From Omphiscola glabra (taxonomy: Eukaryota > Mollusca > Gastropoda > Lymnaeidae): a DNA stretch of 64,000 nt. The position numbers and the translations under genes were made by a program. The stretch lies in NCBI GenBank assembly GCA_964017045.1, contig OZ024807.1:9257981-9321980 (forward strand). The letters run 5' to 3'. Of the stretch, positions 12,439 to 24,625 are shown in pieces (the stretch's first letter is position 1; every line of letters begins with the position of its first letter). The notes beneath the pieces were generated by a model. The model was not told the origin of the DNA, made no database searches, and saw nothing but the letters and a program-made list of their open reading frames with translations.

Positions 12439-12837
12439 ATCTGCGTAAAAATACATTCTGCAATGAATTTCAAATGCTTCGTTGAACCTGAATATATTTC
12501 TACATATCGATGTTTTTATGTAAATTATTATTTTTTTTAAACCGAAGTCAAACGAGCATGTTTAACTACTTTAGTAAGAATAAAAAAATTAACTTAAATC
12601 TACAATTTTAAACACAAAGTTTTTGAAAAGTTATACTTTTACATTTAAGATGATTGATTTGTTTAAACGATTTCAAAAATGGTACACTGCTATTCTTTGT
12701 TTCATTTCTTTTTATTGTTGTACAAAAGGAAAGTATTTACCGATAGTTTTTATTCTGCTTTTTGTTGTTGTTGTTATTATTTTGAGCTGTTGTAGAGACC
12801 GAGAAAGCTGCGTTTCTAAATAATTATGTAATACTTG

Positions 12838-13200
12838 ATATAGCCCGCCAAACACTGGCGGCAGCAATGCGTGAACTTCCCATCTACTAAAGTTACTTGA
12901 CATCACATGAACTCAAGCTACACCCCCTCCCCCCTACCCATGATACTTAATTGCACACATTTTATTTTACGCCCATAAACTATATCAAATCTTTTGATGC
13001 ACCAACCACCTTTAAACCGAATATTTTTTACACCTACTTTAATTAGGACAATCTCACTTTCAGAAAATATTACGCGCCAAACGCAGTTGCGTCATATAAA
13101 AAAATATATCATTTAGCGTAGTTATCGGGAAATATATTTTGCGCGCTATTGAACTCATTATTGAACCATACTTTCTTTCAAACATATAAAATGATTTATA
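12838..13200. repeat. Dispersed repeat family 1, copy 1
   Basis: The block contains TAGCCCGCCAAACACTGGCG, ACTAAAGTTACTTGACA, GCGCCAAACGCAGTTGCG and CATTTAGCG...GTTATCGGGAA in this order. The same series recurs at 13568-13815 and 26636-26895, with a trace at 27890-27985. No coding potential is seen. Confidence 0.75.
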
Positions 13201-13567
13201 ATATACTCTCAATACCACATTTGAAGATTAGAAAGGAGCCTGAAATTGAAGCAGTAAATTAGGAAGCCATCCACGAGTCATACCTCAAGCGTAACATATA
13301 TAAGAGACAATGTGACGATAATTAATATTTTAAAACCTAAGGACAACATGGTACAGGCCGGTGGCATTAGTGCAGCTAGGTTTTGACACAAGGAGGGAGG
13401 AAGGCTAATTTTTTTTTTTAAAGTTCTTTATACCAAAATATTAAGTGAAACAAAAAAAAATTGTTTAATTTTACATGGGTTTATTTTTGTATTCGTAAGA
13501 CTTTTACATCCAACTTGTTGGAAAAAATATGTATAAATACATTCTATATCAATATTACATATAAACT

Positions 13568-13815
13568 AGTCATAGCCCACCAATACTTGGCGGGGGCAAT
13601 GCATGAACCTCCTTTGTACTAAGGTTCCTTGACAAAACATTCATTTCAGTAACTCTGTCTATAAGAATTAACGGTGAAGACCCCTAGTTACGCCACCGTA
13701 AGACAAAAGAAAATATTACATATCAATTGCACATTTTTTTTAAAGAATCTCATTTAGCGCAGTTATCGGGAATTTTATTTTGCGCGTTACTGAACTCACC
13801 ATTACACCATACTTT
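13568..13815. repeat. Dispersed repeat family 1, copy 2
   Basis: Diverged copy of the block at 12838-13200, with an internal GTTACGCCACCG motif like the CAGNGGCGTAAC inverted ends of small transposons. A further insertion may interrupt it. Confidence 0.65.
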
Positions 13816-14523
13816 CATTCATACCAAGAGAATAATTCTTATTGATAATACATTTATATATATATTATTATTATTGGTAATTTCTATAGCGTGGTACCGC
13901 AGCCTAGGGCTGGGCTCACCACTATGTTCATACAATTTAACAAACATAATCGTGAACTTAAAAATTAAACATTAATTTACTTTAATTAAATAAAACAAAA
14001 CAAATGTGTATTCGCTTCAACCATTCCATAATTATTTAAATATATATGTTGCCATTAAAAAATTCTCCCTTCAATTGTTGAGAACAAAAGACTTTATCGA
14101 AAACAAGTGCATATCATAAATACATTAATTTGGAGCTTTGCTTTAAATGATAGTTATAATTAACTATTTTACCCCACTAGCCAACTAATTGATCTGGCCA
14201 CCTGGTCAGAATGGCGGTCAACCCGCCCTACATTCCGAGCCTGCATGACCAGGCACTCGGGTTTCAGGGCCACGGGCAAGGTCACCCAGGTGGTGGATCG
14301 ACACTGTTAAAATCCCCACTAATACTCTAAGACAGTGATTGTCCAGCAGGCCTCACACTTGACGGCCGATCACCATGCAAGTACCTCTCCGTAGAAAGCG
14401 GAAGGAAGAAGATAAATAGAAAGCTGTCTTTGATGACGGTTCATTGACATGATCTTAATTAAACAACTAGAACGTTTTGGAAAAGAAAAAAAAATGACAT
14501 TGTCTTGTAGGGTTGTAGGGTCA

Positions 14524-14672
14524 AGCTTAGGAGCCTGGCTATTTTAACAAAAGCTCACCCTCTTAAGAGCCTGGCTATCGTAACAACAGCTCGCCATCTT
14601 ACGAGCCTGGCTTTCTTAACAACAGCTTGCCCCCTTACGAGCCTGGCTATCTTAACACCAGCTTGCCTCATT
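14524..14672. repeat. 36-base minisatellite, about 4 copies
   Basis: Unit GAGCCTGGCTATCTTAACAA followed by CAGCTCGCCCTCTTAC, four diverged copies. Confidence 0.85.
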
Positions 14673-14759
14673 AGGTTTAAATTATAAAAAAAAAACCTTA
14701 ACATTAGAATTTTGCAAGCACACTGATTTACAAAGTCAACCCCACCCAGACCAACTTCA

Positions 14760-15119
14760 TGAATCGAAGTGGCTATTCGGACCCGGGTACCAGAAGTGAG
14801 AGGTTGTGATTAAAAATAAAAACTTATTTAAAATATTATTGTTGGGTTTGTAAGACAAAATGAGGTATCAAATGAAAGATAATTGAATGGACTATACGTG
14901 TGTAAACTTAATTCTTCAGTTTAACTAAAATAAACTACCACAAATGATATCCCAATAGCTTTAGTCAAAATGGACCCGGACACGCAGCGCCGCCATTCGC
15001 ACCCCGGCTCCCAAATTATGTATTACAAACCAACAATAATATTTTAAATATCTTTTTTTTAAATCCCAACCTCTCACTTCTGGTACCCGGGTGCGAATAG
15101 TCGCAGCCTTCGTGAATCG
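14760..15119. mobile_element. MITE family 2, complete copy with long inverted ends
   Basis: The left end (from about 14765) reads CGAAG...TATTCGGACCCGGGTACC, and the right end (to about 15112) is its reverse complement. Homology between the arms extends inward for roughly 100 bases through CTCTCACTTCTGGTACCCGG and a TATTATTGTTGG tract. TGAATCG occurs directly at both outer edges (14760-14766 and 15113-15119), giving a target duplication of 5-7 bases depending on where the ends are set. No protein is encoded. A second copy lies at 26901-27146. Confidence 0.8.
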
Positions 15120-15782
15120 TTTTGCCTGATACATAAAGTGTCTAACACGATGTCATGTCATTATGATTGTAAGCCTAGACGTCTAACGAAAAAACAAGCC
15201 AACTGAAAAGGTTTGTCACGATCCTTATCTTTCTACTAATCCTAAAAAACAATCACCTCCCCTTAGGTTCCGAAAGCGTAGCACTCGGGCTAAATGTGCA
15301 TCCCACCATAGGATAAAACTATCCCCACCTATTTAGGATGGGTGTTGCTATGGAAGTTAGGAACAAACAAAAAACCCACAAACAATTTAAAAAAAAATAA
15401 TTAAAAAATAATTGGATTTTTTTTTTCTTTCATAATGCTCGTTTAGGTTGAAACCAATGTTAAAGGAAAGACATTTTAAAACAAAAAGGAAATAAAAAGC
15501 TCATTTTTTAAAATTTATTGGGCTTTATTTTCCAGTTTGGCGAATATGTGCAATCTTTGGAATTTACATGCTTCTGTAAATAGACTATACAGTATCTGTT
15601 GTTGTGAGTTGCGTTAATGGGGACAAATATGTGACACGTATACCCGGGGTCAAATGCGTTGGTGGTTTCTATGTGTCTGGAACTCATAAGCACTGAAACG
15701 GGAAAAGTATCTTTCGGGGAAACCCTTCAGAATAGCGTTACAGGAGGAAACAGTAAGTACGGGGTACACGAATCGCACGTGC

Positions 15783-15962
15783 ATTAGTTAGAGGCAATGT
15801 ACTTAGAGACGCATCAGTGAGAGGCGATGCACTTAGAGACGCAGTATTAAAAGGCAAAGCACTTAGAGACGCTGTACTAAGAGACAAAGTGCTTAGAAAT
15901 GCAACACTAAGAGTCAATGTATGTAGAGACGCAGTACTAAGAGGCAATATATTTAGTACGGT
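15783..15962. repeat. 27-30-base minisatellite
   Basis: About six copies of a unit like GTACTAAGAGGCAAAGCACT plus TAGAGACGCA. It produces open frames on both strands, which I regard as artefacts. Confidence 0.85.
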
Positions 15963-16116
15963 ACCACAGATCCAAGATAAAATGTACGTAGGATTTAGGT
16001 GCAATTTTTTAATGTTCATATGTACTTCTAGCCGCATTTCATAGGGGGCAATATACTAAAGCCACACTAATTATAACCAGTGTAATAATAGCTGCAGTAC
16101 TTTGAGTCACATTATA

Positions 16117-16272
16117 CAGACCTGTTTACCCTCAAACTCTTAAATCGTACACTATCATCACAAAGTCGTTCAATACATTATCATAATAGTAACAAAAACA
16201 CACAATATATATAATGTATACACCTCAAAATCGTACATTTTACGCCAAAATCTTAAGAGTAAACAGGTCTGC
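16117..16272. mobile_element. MITE family 3, complete copy
   Basis: Starts CAGACCTGTTTACCCTCAAA and ends with the inverse, GAGTAAACAGGTCTG. Flanks read CATTATA on the left and CATTATG on the right, a likely 7-8-base target duplication with one change. The left half recurs at 48468-48572 in aquaporin intron 1. Confidence 0.75.
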
Positions 16273-16721
16273 ATTATGTAACATTTCAAACACTTTGTGT
16301 TATGAAATTGGATAATTATGTTCAAAGTATTTTCCTTAGCCAAGTTCAGTCGAGGTCTAAACACTTAAGCACACGATTCGTTATTCAATAACAGTGTGCA
16401 ATTCATAAATAAAAAGACACGAGCTAATATTCTTTCTTTCTCCTCCACCACCACCACCCCCCTCTCCCTTTTTTTCTTGCTTGTTTTTTACGAGCTCGAT
16501 CTCTTCATTGATAAAGTTATCTTTTTATGCCTATCTCGCTAAACACAATCTCTCTTCAAGTTTAAGCACGATGGGTTTTTTCTTTTACAACCAAATCCCA
16601 ACACATGTCAGTTGTAAGATAATTGGTATTTTTTTTTAAAGGAATATCTTTTTTTTTATTTGAGAGGCGTAGCTAGGTTTGGTTCCACCCAGAGGTTGCC
16701 ATGATTTTGGAAACACCTATA

Positions 16722-16937
16722 TTATATTGTAGTGCATTGTACTGCATCGTATAGAATTGTATTATATTGTATTATAGTGTATTATAGTATAGTATAATAT
16801 AGTATAGTATAGTATATTATAGTTTAGTACAGTATAGTATAGTATAATATAGTATAGTATAGTATAGTATAGTTTAGTACAGTATAGTATAATATAGTAT
16901 AGTATATTATATTTTAGTACAGTATAGTATAGTATAG
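16722..16937. repeat. (TATAG)n-like microsatellite
   Basis: About 215 bases of AGTAT/ATATT pentamers. It abuts the 3' end of the SINE at 16940-17275 and may have grown from the SINE tail. Confidence 0.9.
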
Positions 16938-16939
16938 AA

Positions 16940-17275
16940 TTCGTTCTTCGCCAGACGACTGTAAATAGACCAGGATGCATGCATCAGATGACCAGCAGTG
17001 TTTCTTGTGCCTCCCACTGGGCTCATTATTGCCTTCTGCTTCGCAGGAGTTGTCAGAATTTTCAATGTGTCAATTTCACCCCGCCTACGGGACTCCAAGT
17101 CCGGTGTTTGCTTCCAGAGTATGCCCCCCCCCCCTTTAGATGAGTTGCCCTCCAAGGACAAAGAGTCCCATCCACCAGAGATCCAGGTTCTGTTTAGGCT
17201 TGTCTATGCTTTCTCACGGGAATTGAACTCCAGTCGACAAACTTAAGTTTGACTCAGTTTATATCGCTCGGCCAC
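16940..17275 (-). mobile_element. tRNA-derived SINE
   Basis: On the minus strand the element opens with GTGGCCGAGCGATATAAACT, which matches a tRNA A box of the Leu/Ser type (TGGCCGAGCG). About 45 bases later comes a B-box-like GAGTTCAATTCCCGTGAGAA. The tRNA-like head is followed by an unrelated body of about 250 bases and a pentanucleotide tail. The head is too diverged to be a working tRNA gene. The body shares a GGAAGCAAAC motif with the dispersed repeats at 41395-41740 and 59690-59930. Confidence 0.65.
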
Positions 17276-17439
17276 CTTTATTTCCCCAACGAGAAAGCCC
17301 GTTTTTTGTTTGGAGAGTGTTGGGGGGGGGGGGGGTATAGTTATATATTGTGGCAACCGGACTAACCGTCCCTTCCATCCCACTACTTATAATATATATA
17401 TATATATATATATGTATATTTATATGTATATATGTGCAT

Positions 17440-17961
17440 ATGTGTATGGCATCCTTCCGTCTTCGCGAGACGATGGAATAGCTATGTAGTCCTACACTTC
17501 GACGAGTGGCTAACTAGGCCAATCCTGGTGTGAAAATCTCGACTGCATTTCTCGCAGGAGACTATTGACTCCTGTTTAATTTTGGCCTTCTGTGCTGTTC
17601 TTTTTGTTGCAAGGGCTTCGTTTCGCACATCTTCTGCCTTTTTGACTCCTTCGTACACCGCCGTTCACCAGCTGGAACGTTGTTCGGCAATGATCTCCCA
17701 TTTTTTTGGTTTCTATGTTTGTTTCCCCTCATGCTTCCTTTTGCAAACGTCCATAAATCTCAGGCGTGGCCGTCCAATAAGTCTCGTCCCTTCTGCCAAC
17801 TCTCCATACAACAGCATCTTAGGAATACGGCCTTCCTCCATTCTCCTTATATGGTTTAAATATTTAAAATTTTGTCTCATTCTATTACTCAGTAAGTCAC
17901 ATGAAAACATAACCAGCAGACATTTTCTCAACTGCGCTAAATTAATTGAATGGAAGAGCAA
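17440..17961 (-). pseudogene. Non-LTR retrotransposon C-terminus with zinc-knuckle-like motif
   Basis: On the minus strand the frame reads NHIRRMEEGRIPKMLLYGEL, then a Gly/Arg-rich stretch, then after a frameshift EQRSSW, an in-frame TGA and TAVYEGVKKAEDVRNEA. It closes with CEKCSRDFHTRIGLVSHSSK, a Cys-X2-Cys/His motif seen at the C-terminus of several animal non-LTR elements. Stops and the frameshift make it a dead fragment. Confidence 0.78.
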
Positions 17962-18182
17962 AAATATTTCAGGAGATATTTAAGAAACAAACAAACAATA
18001 AGAACACTGAATAACAAAAATAAAATCAGGCGGTTCTTCATTTTATGATCGAGTCGTACTCAAAGGAAACTACGAACCACATTTTGTTTGTATTCACTGC
18101 TAATGTTTATTTAGGACTTTTACATTTTGAATATTTAAACCTATTAACTTTTTAGCTTTTTTTCTCCACATTTGAATACAAT

Positions 18183-18196
18183 TTTATTATTTTATT
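18183..18196 (-). terminator. Poly(A) signals of gene B
   Basis: Two AATAAA hexamers on the minus strand (plus-strand TTTATT at 18183-18188 and 18191-18196), about 175-190 bases past the gene B stop codon at 18371-18369. Confidence 0.5.
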
Positions 18197-18368
18197 CCTA
18201 TTTAGCATCACCTTTTGACAGGAATTCCAAGTAAAATTACATTTTTGAAATATTTTTTTGGCTTATAATCAGATGTTTCGTAATTATGGAGTTTTAAAAA
18301 AAAACAACAACCCAGAAGTCTTGGATAGGGTGAATGAAATCTTAGATCAGTGGATCCACAATACATTT

Positions 18369-21300
18369 CTAGCTGACGACGTTAGGATGGAGTGGGTCGA
18401 AGACAAAATCCCGTTTCTTGCTGATGATGAGTGGGTTGGTATTCAAAGGATCAAAGACGACGTCGCGCTTCTTGCTGATGATGAGTGGGTTGGTATTCAA
18501 AGGATCAAAGATGACGTCACGCTTCTTACTAAGGATAAGATTAGTGTTGAAAGGAATGATCCCATTGTACACCGTGCCACTATGTCCGGTAATGGACTCA
18601 ATATTTCTTTTGCTAGCGATCAGATCTATAAAAGAGTGATGAGTTGGTTGGCCCAAAATATATGTTGGACTGACAATGGACTGACGGCGCTTCTTGCTAA
18701 GGATCAGATCTATAAGTGGATAATGTCCAGTAGTTTGGCCCAAAATATATGTTGGACTGACGATAGACTGACGGCGTGTCTTGCTAAGGATCCGATTAGG
18801 TTTGAAAGGAATGATTCCCAAATCGGTTTTTGTAAAGAGTGAATCCAGGTTTCCCCTGCTTGCGATTAGGTCTATAAGTGAGTTATATAACCAACTGGGC
18901 CCATTCTCAATAGGTTTAATGAAGGACTCTAGCTGCCTCTTGCCCAATACCTGTTCCAGGAGTCCTTTATTATTTATTAACGCGGCCTCGTTAAGATTTG
19001 TGGCCGTGACGCCCTGGCGGCGTTTCTTGCCAGGGGTGAGGCTTAGACCCACATGTTCGTTTACCAACTGGCCCAAGACGTCCACTGGGCCGAAGATGGA
19101 CTGGCGACGCTTCTTTCCTCCGATTGTAATCGGATTCAAGAGAAACGGGTTAGAGAGTAGGTCTGATCCTTTCTTGCTTAAAATTAAAGGGTTGAACGTT
19201 GAAAAGGGATCATCAACGATGTCACGCTTCTTGCTAGATAACAGTGGCTGCAATTTAATCCAATCAATATTTCCCTGAGGAAAATGAAATAATTTTTTTC
19301 ATATTGTTCATTGCTTAATTTAAAAAAAAAAGTTAAAACATTTTCTGTGTCTATGGTGCTTTTAAAAACGGTAATAATGGGGGAGACTGCAATCAGGTTA
19401 GCACAATAGGAAATTAGTAGAACACAGTAAGGTTAAACCTGATAAAAGGAACGCAACAAAACAACGAACGTGTCGGCAGGAAGCCTTCATCAGCGAACAA
19501 ACAGAAAAAACGAATGAAATTAAAAAATATCAAAAATTATAATGTATCACTGAGCTTAGAAGTAGTGTCCAAGAGGGCAGCAAAAGATTTGCGACAGAAA
19601 GTAAGTGGGTGAATTTGGAGCACAAGCTTATCTTGACCTATGGCACATTGTCCCCCACATGGTATAAATGTCATGTCTCTATTCACTGTTTGAACCTAGC
19701 TCCGCCCCTCCACGTCACGACCTATCGCTGTGGACTTACATAAGCACCAGCTGATCATAGACAAAGTTAGCCCTTGGTGTATAAATATATAGGATCGTTA
19801 ATTCTCCGGCAAGTGATAGAATGGCTCTTTTAAAAATTTGTTAGAGGATTTCAAATACAAATATATAGGCCTGTAATTAATTCTTTTTAATATATAATAT
19901 TTACTTTTATCTTGTAACTCCTGGTCAGGTCACGTATATTTTCTAAATTTGATTGATACTTATTTCTATGTCTTATTGTACTGATGAAGGCATGTCCCGC
20001 AACGTTTGCTTATGTGTAATGTCAAATTATTTTTAAAGCATAATGTATATTGTTATATTGACATAGATTGTTCGTGTCTATTTGATCTATTTTAAATATC
20101 TATCGGAGTCCAACAGTTTTATAGTGAGGTAAGTTATAGTTCAGAATAGTTCAAATTTTGTTTTAAATTTGATTGGGTAACAAGTCACATGAATCCTAAA
20201 TGAAAAAGTTTTTCATAAACCTGTACTCACCAGCAATGAATCTAACAAATTATTCCTTTTTTTGCTAAGAAACGGAATTTCTTTCAAGTTATCGATGGTT
20301 GAAACAGCCGCCCACGGATTAAAGGAAAGAAATCATTTTCCGTTTAAAATGTCAGGCATTCAGCGTGCTCCACCCCCCCCCCCCCTCAAGTCACAAATCT
20401 CAGTGAGAACTAATAAGTTCCTGATATGGCTAAGAGAATTCACTGAATGGCTGTTTTTTTTTCACCAGTGAAATAATTTAATGTAGATGTCTCGTGTTTA
20501 AATTGTTTTATTTATATGCTGAAAATGTACGATGCAATATAAAAACATTTCCATTTTTTTGAACAATAAAAGAATCTTATCTTATTTGATCTTAACTTAT
20601 TTTATTTATAGTTAATTTTAGTATTGCAGTCTTATGTGCTTAGCAGCGCCTCCTGGTGCATTAAAAAAAGTGACAAGGTTCCGATCTGGAGCACAATGAC
20701 ACGACTACACCATGTTTCCTCCTATTTATAATTTACTTTATTTAAACTTCATTTCATTCTCAAAACATACGTGCATCAAAACAAACTCGGCTTTTAATAG
20801 AAACCGGAGGCAAAAGTGAATTCGAGTTTTAAACAAAAAACTATTTTCCTTGAATATTTTTGGTAATATGCAGATATTATTTTTTAAAATCCTTTTTCAA
20901 GCTGTTATCCTTGAGCAGTGAGAGTCAAATATCTACACCGACCCATTTAAAAGGAAACGAGAAGGGGGCATCCACCGTTAATACTACTGCTGTTTATTTT
21001 ACTTACTTTGACAATATCACTCCAGCTGGCATCTCTCTTGCCTAGAAGATTAATCCATAGAGGATTTATGGCTTGAAGTGGGTCCTCGACGCAGCTGGCG
21101 TCTCTCTTGCCCAGAAGATTCATCCATTGAGGGTTTATGGATAGAAGTGGGTCCTCTACGCAGTTGACATCCCTCTTGCCCAGAAGATTAATCCATTGAA
21201 GATTTATGGGTAGAAGCTGGTTCTTATAAAAGTGAATTAAAAATACAAATGAAGCTAAACGAAGTTAATCTAGTATCCAGAGGAACAGAAAGATACAAAA

Positions 21301-22034
21301 AAAAAAAAAAAACAACCGTCAGCTTATATATAAATCTAGCTCTTGAATTTTGAGCAGTCATAAAAATGACAAGGTTGCAAGAATTAAGCTTAGTTGCACA
21401 GTTTGGGGTAGGAAATGTTGCAAGAGCTAAGCTTAATTGCACAGTTCGGGGTTAAGAAATGTTTGAAGAACTCGGCTTAATCGCACAGTTCGGGGTTAAG
21501 AAATGGTGCAAGAACTCAGCTTATTTTCACAGTTTGGGGTAGGAAATGTTGCAAGAGCTAAGCTTAATTGCATAGTTCGGGGTTAAGAAATGTTTGAAGA
21601 ACTCGGCTTAATTGAACAGTTTGGAGGAAATAATTATTACATTTAAAAGTAAATCGTTGCATTCAAGAATAAAAATAACTTTTAAAAAATTAACTTCAAA
21701 GGACATTGTGTGATATTCCTGTGCCGTGTATATCGAATAGATTAAAGTGGAAGATCTTGATCTCTTACTCACAATCAAAGGATCAAGCAGGACGCTCTTC
21801 TTGCCTAGCTTATGAATCCATTGAAGAATTGTGTCGTTAATGGGCTGTGGGTTATAATAAATATAAAAATGTTGTTGTTTTGTCATTATTATTTTTTAAA
21901 ATAACCCTTAGGAGTAGAAAGTTTTCAATGCTTGGTAAAAGATTTTCAATAAAATCGAGTAGGTAACCAAGTGAAGACACACAAGGGACCATTAATTTAT
22001 TATTATTTTTTTAAAATGCGAAACGCTTATATGG

Positions 22035-22071
<37 letters not shown>

Positions 22072-24190
22072 CGATCAATCGAACCACACCTCGACTGCTG
22101 AAGTGTTAGATCTCCGTCTCCTACTTACAATCAATGGATCAAGCAGAACGCTTTTCTTGCCCAGCGTATGAATCCATTGAAGAAGTGTTTCGTTGTCAGG
22201 CTGTGGATTACAGTAAATGCTCTAAAAATGGTACTAACTTTAAAATTATTTAGATTACCCATTCTATACATGAGTAGATTGATCAATGATAAGATCATAT
22301 TTTGAATAAGCCTATTATCTTTTAAGACAATTCTTGATTTAAGAAGAAACATCATCAGAAGCCACAAGAGGACTAATCTTTAAATAGAAGTTTTAAAACG
22401 AAACATCCAGTCCTTAACTCTTTTCTTATGCTTATCTTAAATTTTTAAAATGCGACATGTGTAGCTAATGAGACATGTGTAGCTAATGAGACATGTGGAC
22501 CTAATGCGATATGTGTAGCTAATGCGACATGTGGAGCTAATGCGGCATGTGGAGCTAATGCGACATGTGGAGCTAATGCGACATGTGGGGCTAATGCGAC
22601 ATGTGGAGCCCATGATCAACTGAATCTCATCTCATCTTAGGGCCTCTCACAAAGCTCCTCTAGGAAAAGAAACGAAAAAAAAAAAAAACCATTCACCCGA
22701 CGCTTACTTCTAGTATGCGAACAAGCGAATTTTTGTCATTAACAACAGGGACAAAGTCAGTTGCTACAATTTTTTTTCAGAACACAACTAATTATTTGAC
22801 CCCCTAATAAGTCCGACCCCAGAATGACGGGACACAATTTTAAGCCACCTGTCATTGTCATGGTTTAGATGACACAAGGAAAACAGAAATGCGCTGCCTG
22901 TTTTTAGTATGACTTACAAACAACCAATCAAATGCGCTCCTCCTGCTCAGAATCTCAAATTTACTCAGGTCAAAGGGTAAGATGGGTGTCTGAGGAAACA
23001 TTAAGATTGATGTAAGAAGGTTTTAATTAAGAAATTGTTAATTATTTTTTTACTCGTTTTCACACAAAAATATTAAGTGCGAATTAAAAAAAAAATTATA
23101 AGTATTTGAGTTATTTTTACATGGATTATCAATGTTCAAATGGCTATCTAATGTACATCAATATAATTGATTTACACATATTCGGGACGAAGTATCGAAT
23201 TCACATTAAAAACACGTTTGTATGTGTGGCTAGTTTTAGGAGAAACATACAAAAGTAACTTTTTTTTGGCCACAGAACGCATCCACATTGCATAACGGAG
23301 CATTTGTTTTCCTACGGATATTCCAAGTTTTTAAAGTACTTTTAAAAAGAGGAGAAGTGACGCCTGGCTCCGTACTTCCTACAACGTCACAACAAAAAGC
23401 ATTGAGCAGACATTTGTTCTGTTCCAAGTCCAAAGATCTACCAGGGCGTCGAAGAGTTTAAGCGTCGTGATTTGTTCGGTAGGGCCTATCTCAGGGGCGT
23501 TTAGTCGTACCCATTTGTCCGAGGGGCCCCATATTAGCAGGTACCTCTATTTTCTAACAGTTAATAGACTTCCTAAATGTTAATACCAATAATCTATTGC
23601 TTGGTCAGTGTTATTTTTTCAGAGATTCTAAAATTCAACTGCTTTTTTGGTGTTGTTGTTTTTTTAACATGTTTTTGAACGGTAAAATGTTTGAGTTTTT
23701 GATTAAGAACTGACTAGTTGTAGATATCCATCTCTACTTACGATCAGTGGGTCAAACAAAGAATTTTTCTTGCCCAGATAATGGAGCCAATTATTGTTGG
23801 GAAGAATGGGATCCTTGAGATGAAGTATATGATGGAAAAAAAAATCATATTTAATATAATATACGAGCCCAACTCATTATTTTCCACTCACTAAATTGAT
23901 ATTAATATTTCAATTTTAAAAAAAAGAAAAAATTATTTCATTTTGAATCAACTAAAAAAATGATATCCAATTCAAAAAAGATAATAAATAATAAATTAGT
24001 TTGTACCTGCTGAAACTTAGAAATAAAACAACATTTTATATACATGTAAGTATCAATCACCGATGTTTAAAAAATTAGGATACTTTAAGTATTAATTGCT
24101 TTAAAAAACGTCTAAAGATTACTGCACTGGTACACTAACCTGAGCGAACGTACCCACAAGAAGCGCAGTAAAGAGGGCAAGAAAATACAT
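18369..24190 (-). CDS. Peptide gene B: modular prohormone-like precursor
   Basis: Minus-strand coding exons, all phase 0: 24190-24140 (signal peptide MYFLALFTALLVGTFAQ), 23813-23742, 22989-22918, 22200-22129, 21844-21773, 21216-21007 and 19274-18369, totalling about 484 residues. Each of the four 72-base exons encodes one 24-residue module; three carry Gly-Lys-Lys after W(L/I)HxL (WLHYLGKK, WIHTLGKK, WIHKLGKK) and one carries Ser-Arg-Arg. The 210-base exon holds three 23-residue modules with W(I/M)NLLGKR. The terminal exon (301 residues) has a series of KKR, GKR and SKR sites, with repeats such as DVVFDPLNTNPLIISKKR. Gly before a dibasic site is the classic signal for peptide amidation, so I infer a secreted multi-peptide prohormone. 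No named family is recognised. The acceptor of the 210-base exon could instead be six bases upstream (21222). Confidence 0.75.
19380..20010. other. Intron of gene B with possible Penelope-like element remains
   Basis: The minus strand near 19495-19440 reads CTGATGAAGGCTTCCTGCCG followed by ACACGTT. The plus strand at 19981-20010 reads CTGATGAAGGCATGTCCCGC followed by AACGTTTGC. CTGATGAAGGC...GCCGAAACGTT-type motifs are familiar from the ends of Penelope-like retroelements, where related sequences can form hammerhead ribozymes. Here the GAAA part of the core is altered (GACA, GCAA). No reverse transcriptase is visible. Confidence 0.35.
20231..20299 (-). pseudogene. Decayed module exon of gene B without acceptor
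   Basis: On the minus strand a 23-codon block ends LSKKRNNLLDSLL directly before a good donor (gtgagtac), matching the module exons at 23813-23742 and elsewhere (GKKNSLFDPLI then gtaagt). Where the acceptor should stand (20300-20304) the strand reads TTTCA followed by A, not TTTCAG. No other phase-0 AG fits, and an in-frame TGA lies farther upstream. I read it as an exon lost through acceptor mutation; I left it out of the gene B model. Confidence 0.55.
21343..21625. repeat. Minisatellite, about 4 copies of a 60-base unit (gene B intron)
   Basis: Unit containing GCACAGTTCGGGGTTAAGAA and GCAAGAGCTAAGCTTAATT, lying between the exon at 21844-21773 and the three-module exon. Confidence 0.85.
22441..22612. 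repeat. 18-base minisatellite, about 9-10 copies (gene B intron)
   Basis: Unit ACATGTGGAGCTAATGCG with few changes. It reads as Cys-Arg-Ile-Ser repeats on the minus strand; I treat that frame as an artefact. Confidence 0.92.
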
Positions 24191-24469
24191 TCTGCTTTCT
24201 GAAATATTTCAACAAAAAACAACAAAATAAATGAAAAAAACAATTTGTAAAAGTTTTAAATAAAGCGTTACATTATCTTTTCATTTTGAGCGTTTAATGT
24301 TCGTGTTGTCTATTTACGCTTGACATCAACAAATATCTGCGACTTCGTAGAAACTCAGCAGCGCTGTATTTCTTTATACCAATCAACATGACAAATTTGG
24401 GCAAGCTGACAATGAGTTTTCACTCCCGTTCTTGAATCTGAGTTGTATTATGTTTCATGCGTTGGCCAA

Positions 24470-24625
24470 TTCAATAGTGACAAGTGACAACTAGTCACAA
24501 TGGTTGGTCCCTTCAATCGTGTCAAGTGACCGCAGGTGACATTGGTTGGCCACTTCAAGAGTTACAAGTGACCACATGTCACACTGGTTGGTCACTTCAA
24601 TAGTGACAATTGACGACAACGTGAA
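24470..24625. repeat. Minisatellite of about 55 bases, 2-3 copies
   Basis: Repeated TGGTTGGTCACTTCAATAGT and ACAAGTGACCACAGGTCACA, upstream of the gene B signal-peptide exon. Confidence 0.75.

Noticed and set aside
17205..17275. tRNA-Leu or tRNA-Ser gene
   Set aside because: Boxes are diverged, the acceptor stem does not pair and a SINE body follows.
24360..24400. TATA box (GGTATAAAG, minus strand) as gene B promoter
   Set aside because: Possible, but the leader exon at 25706, shared with gene C and with a matching donor, explains the 5' end better; no clear donor follows this TATA box.
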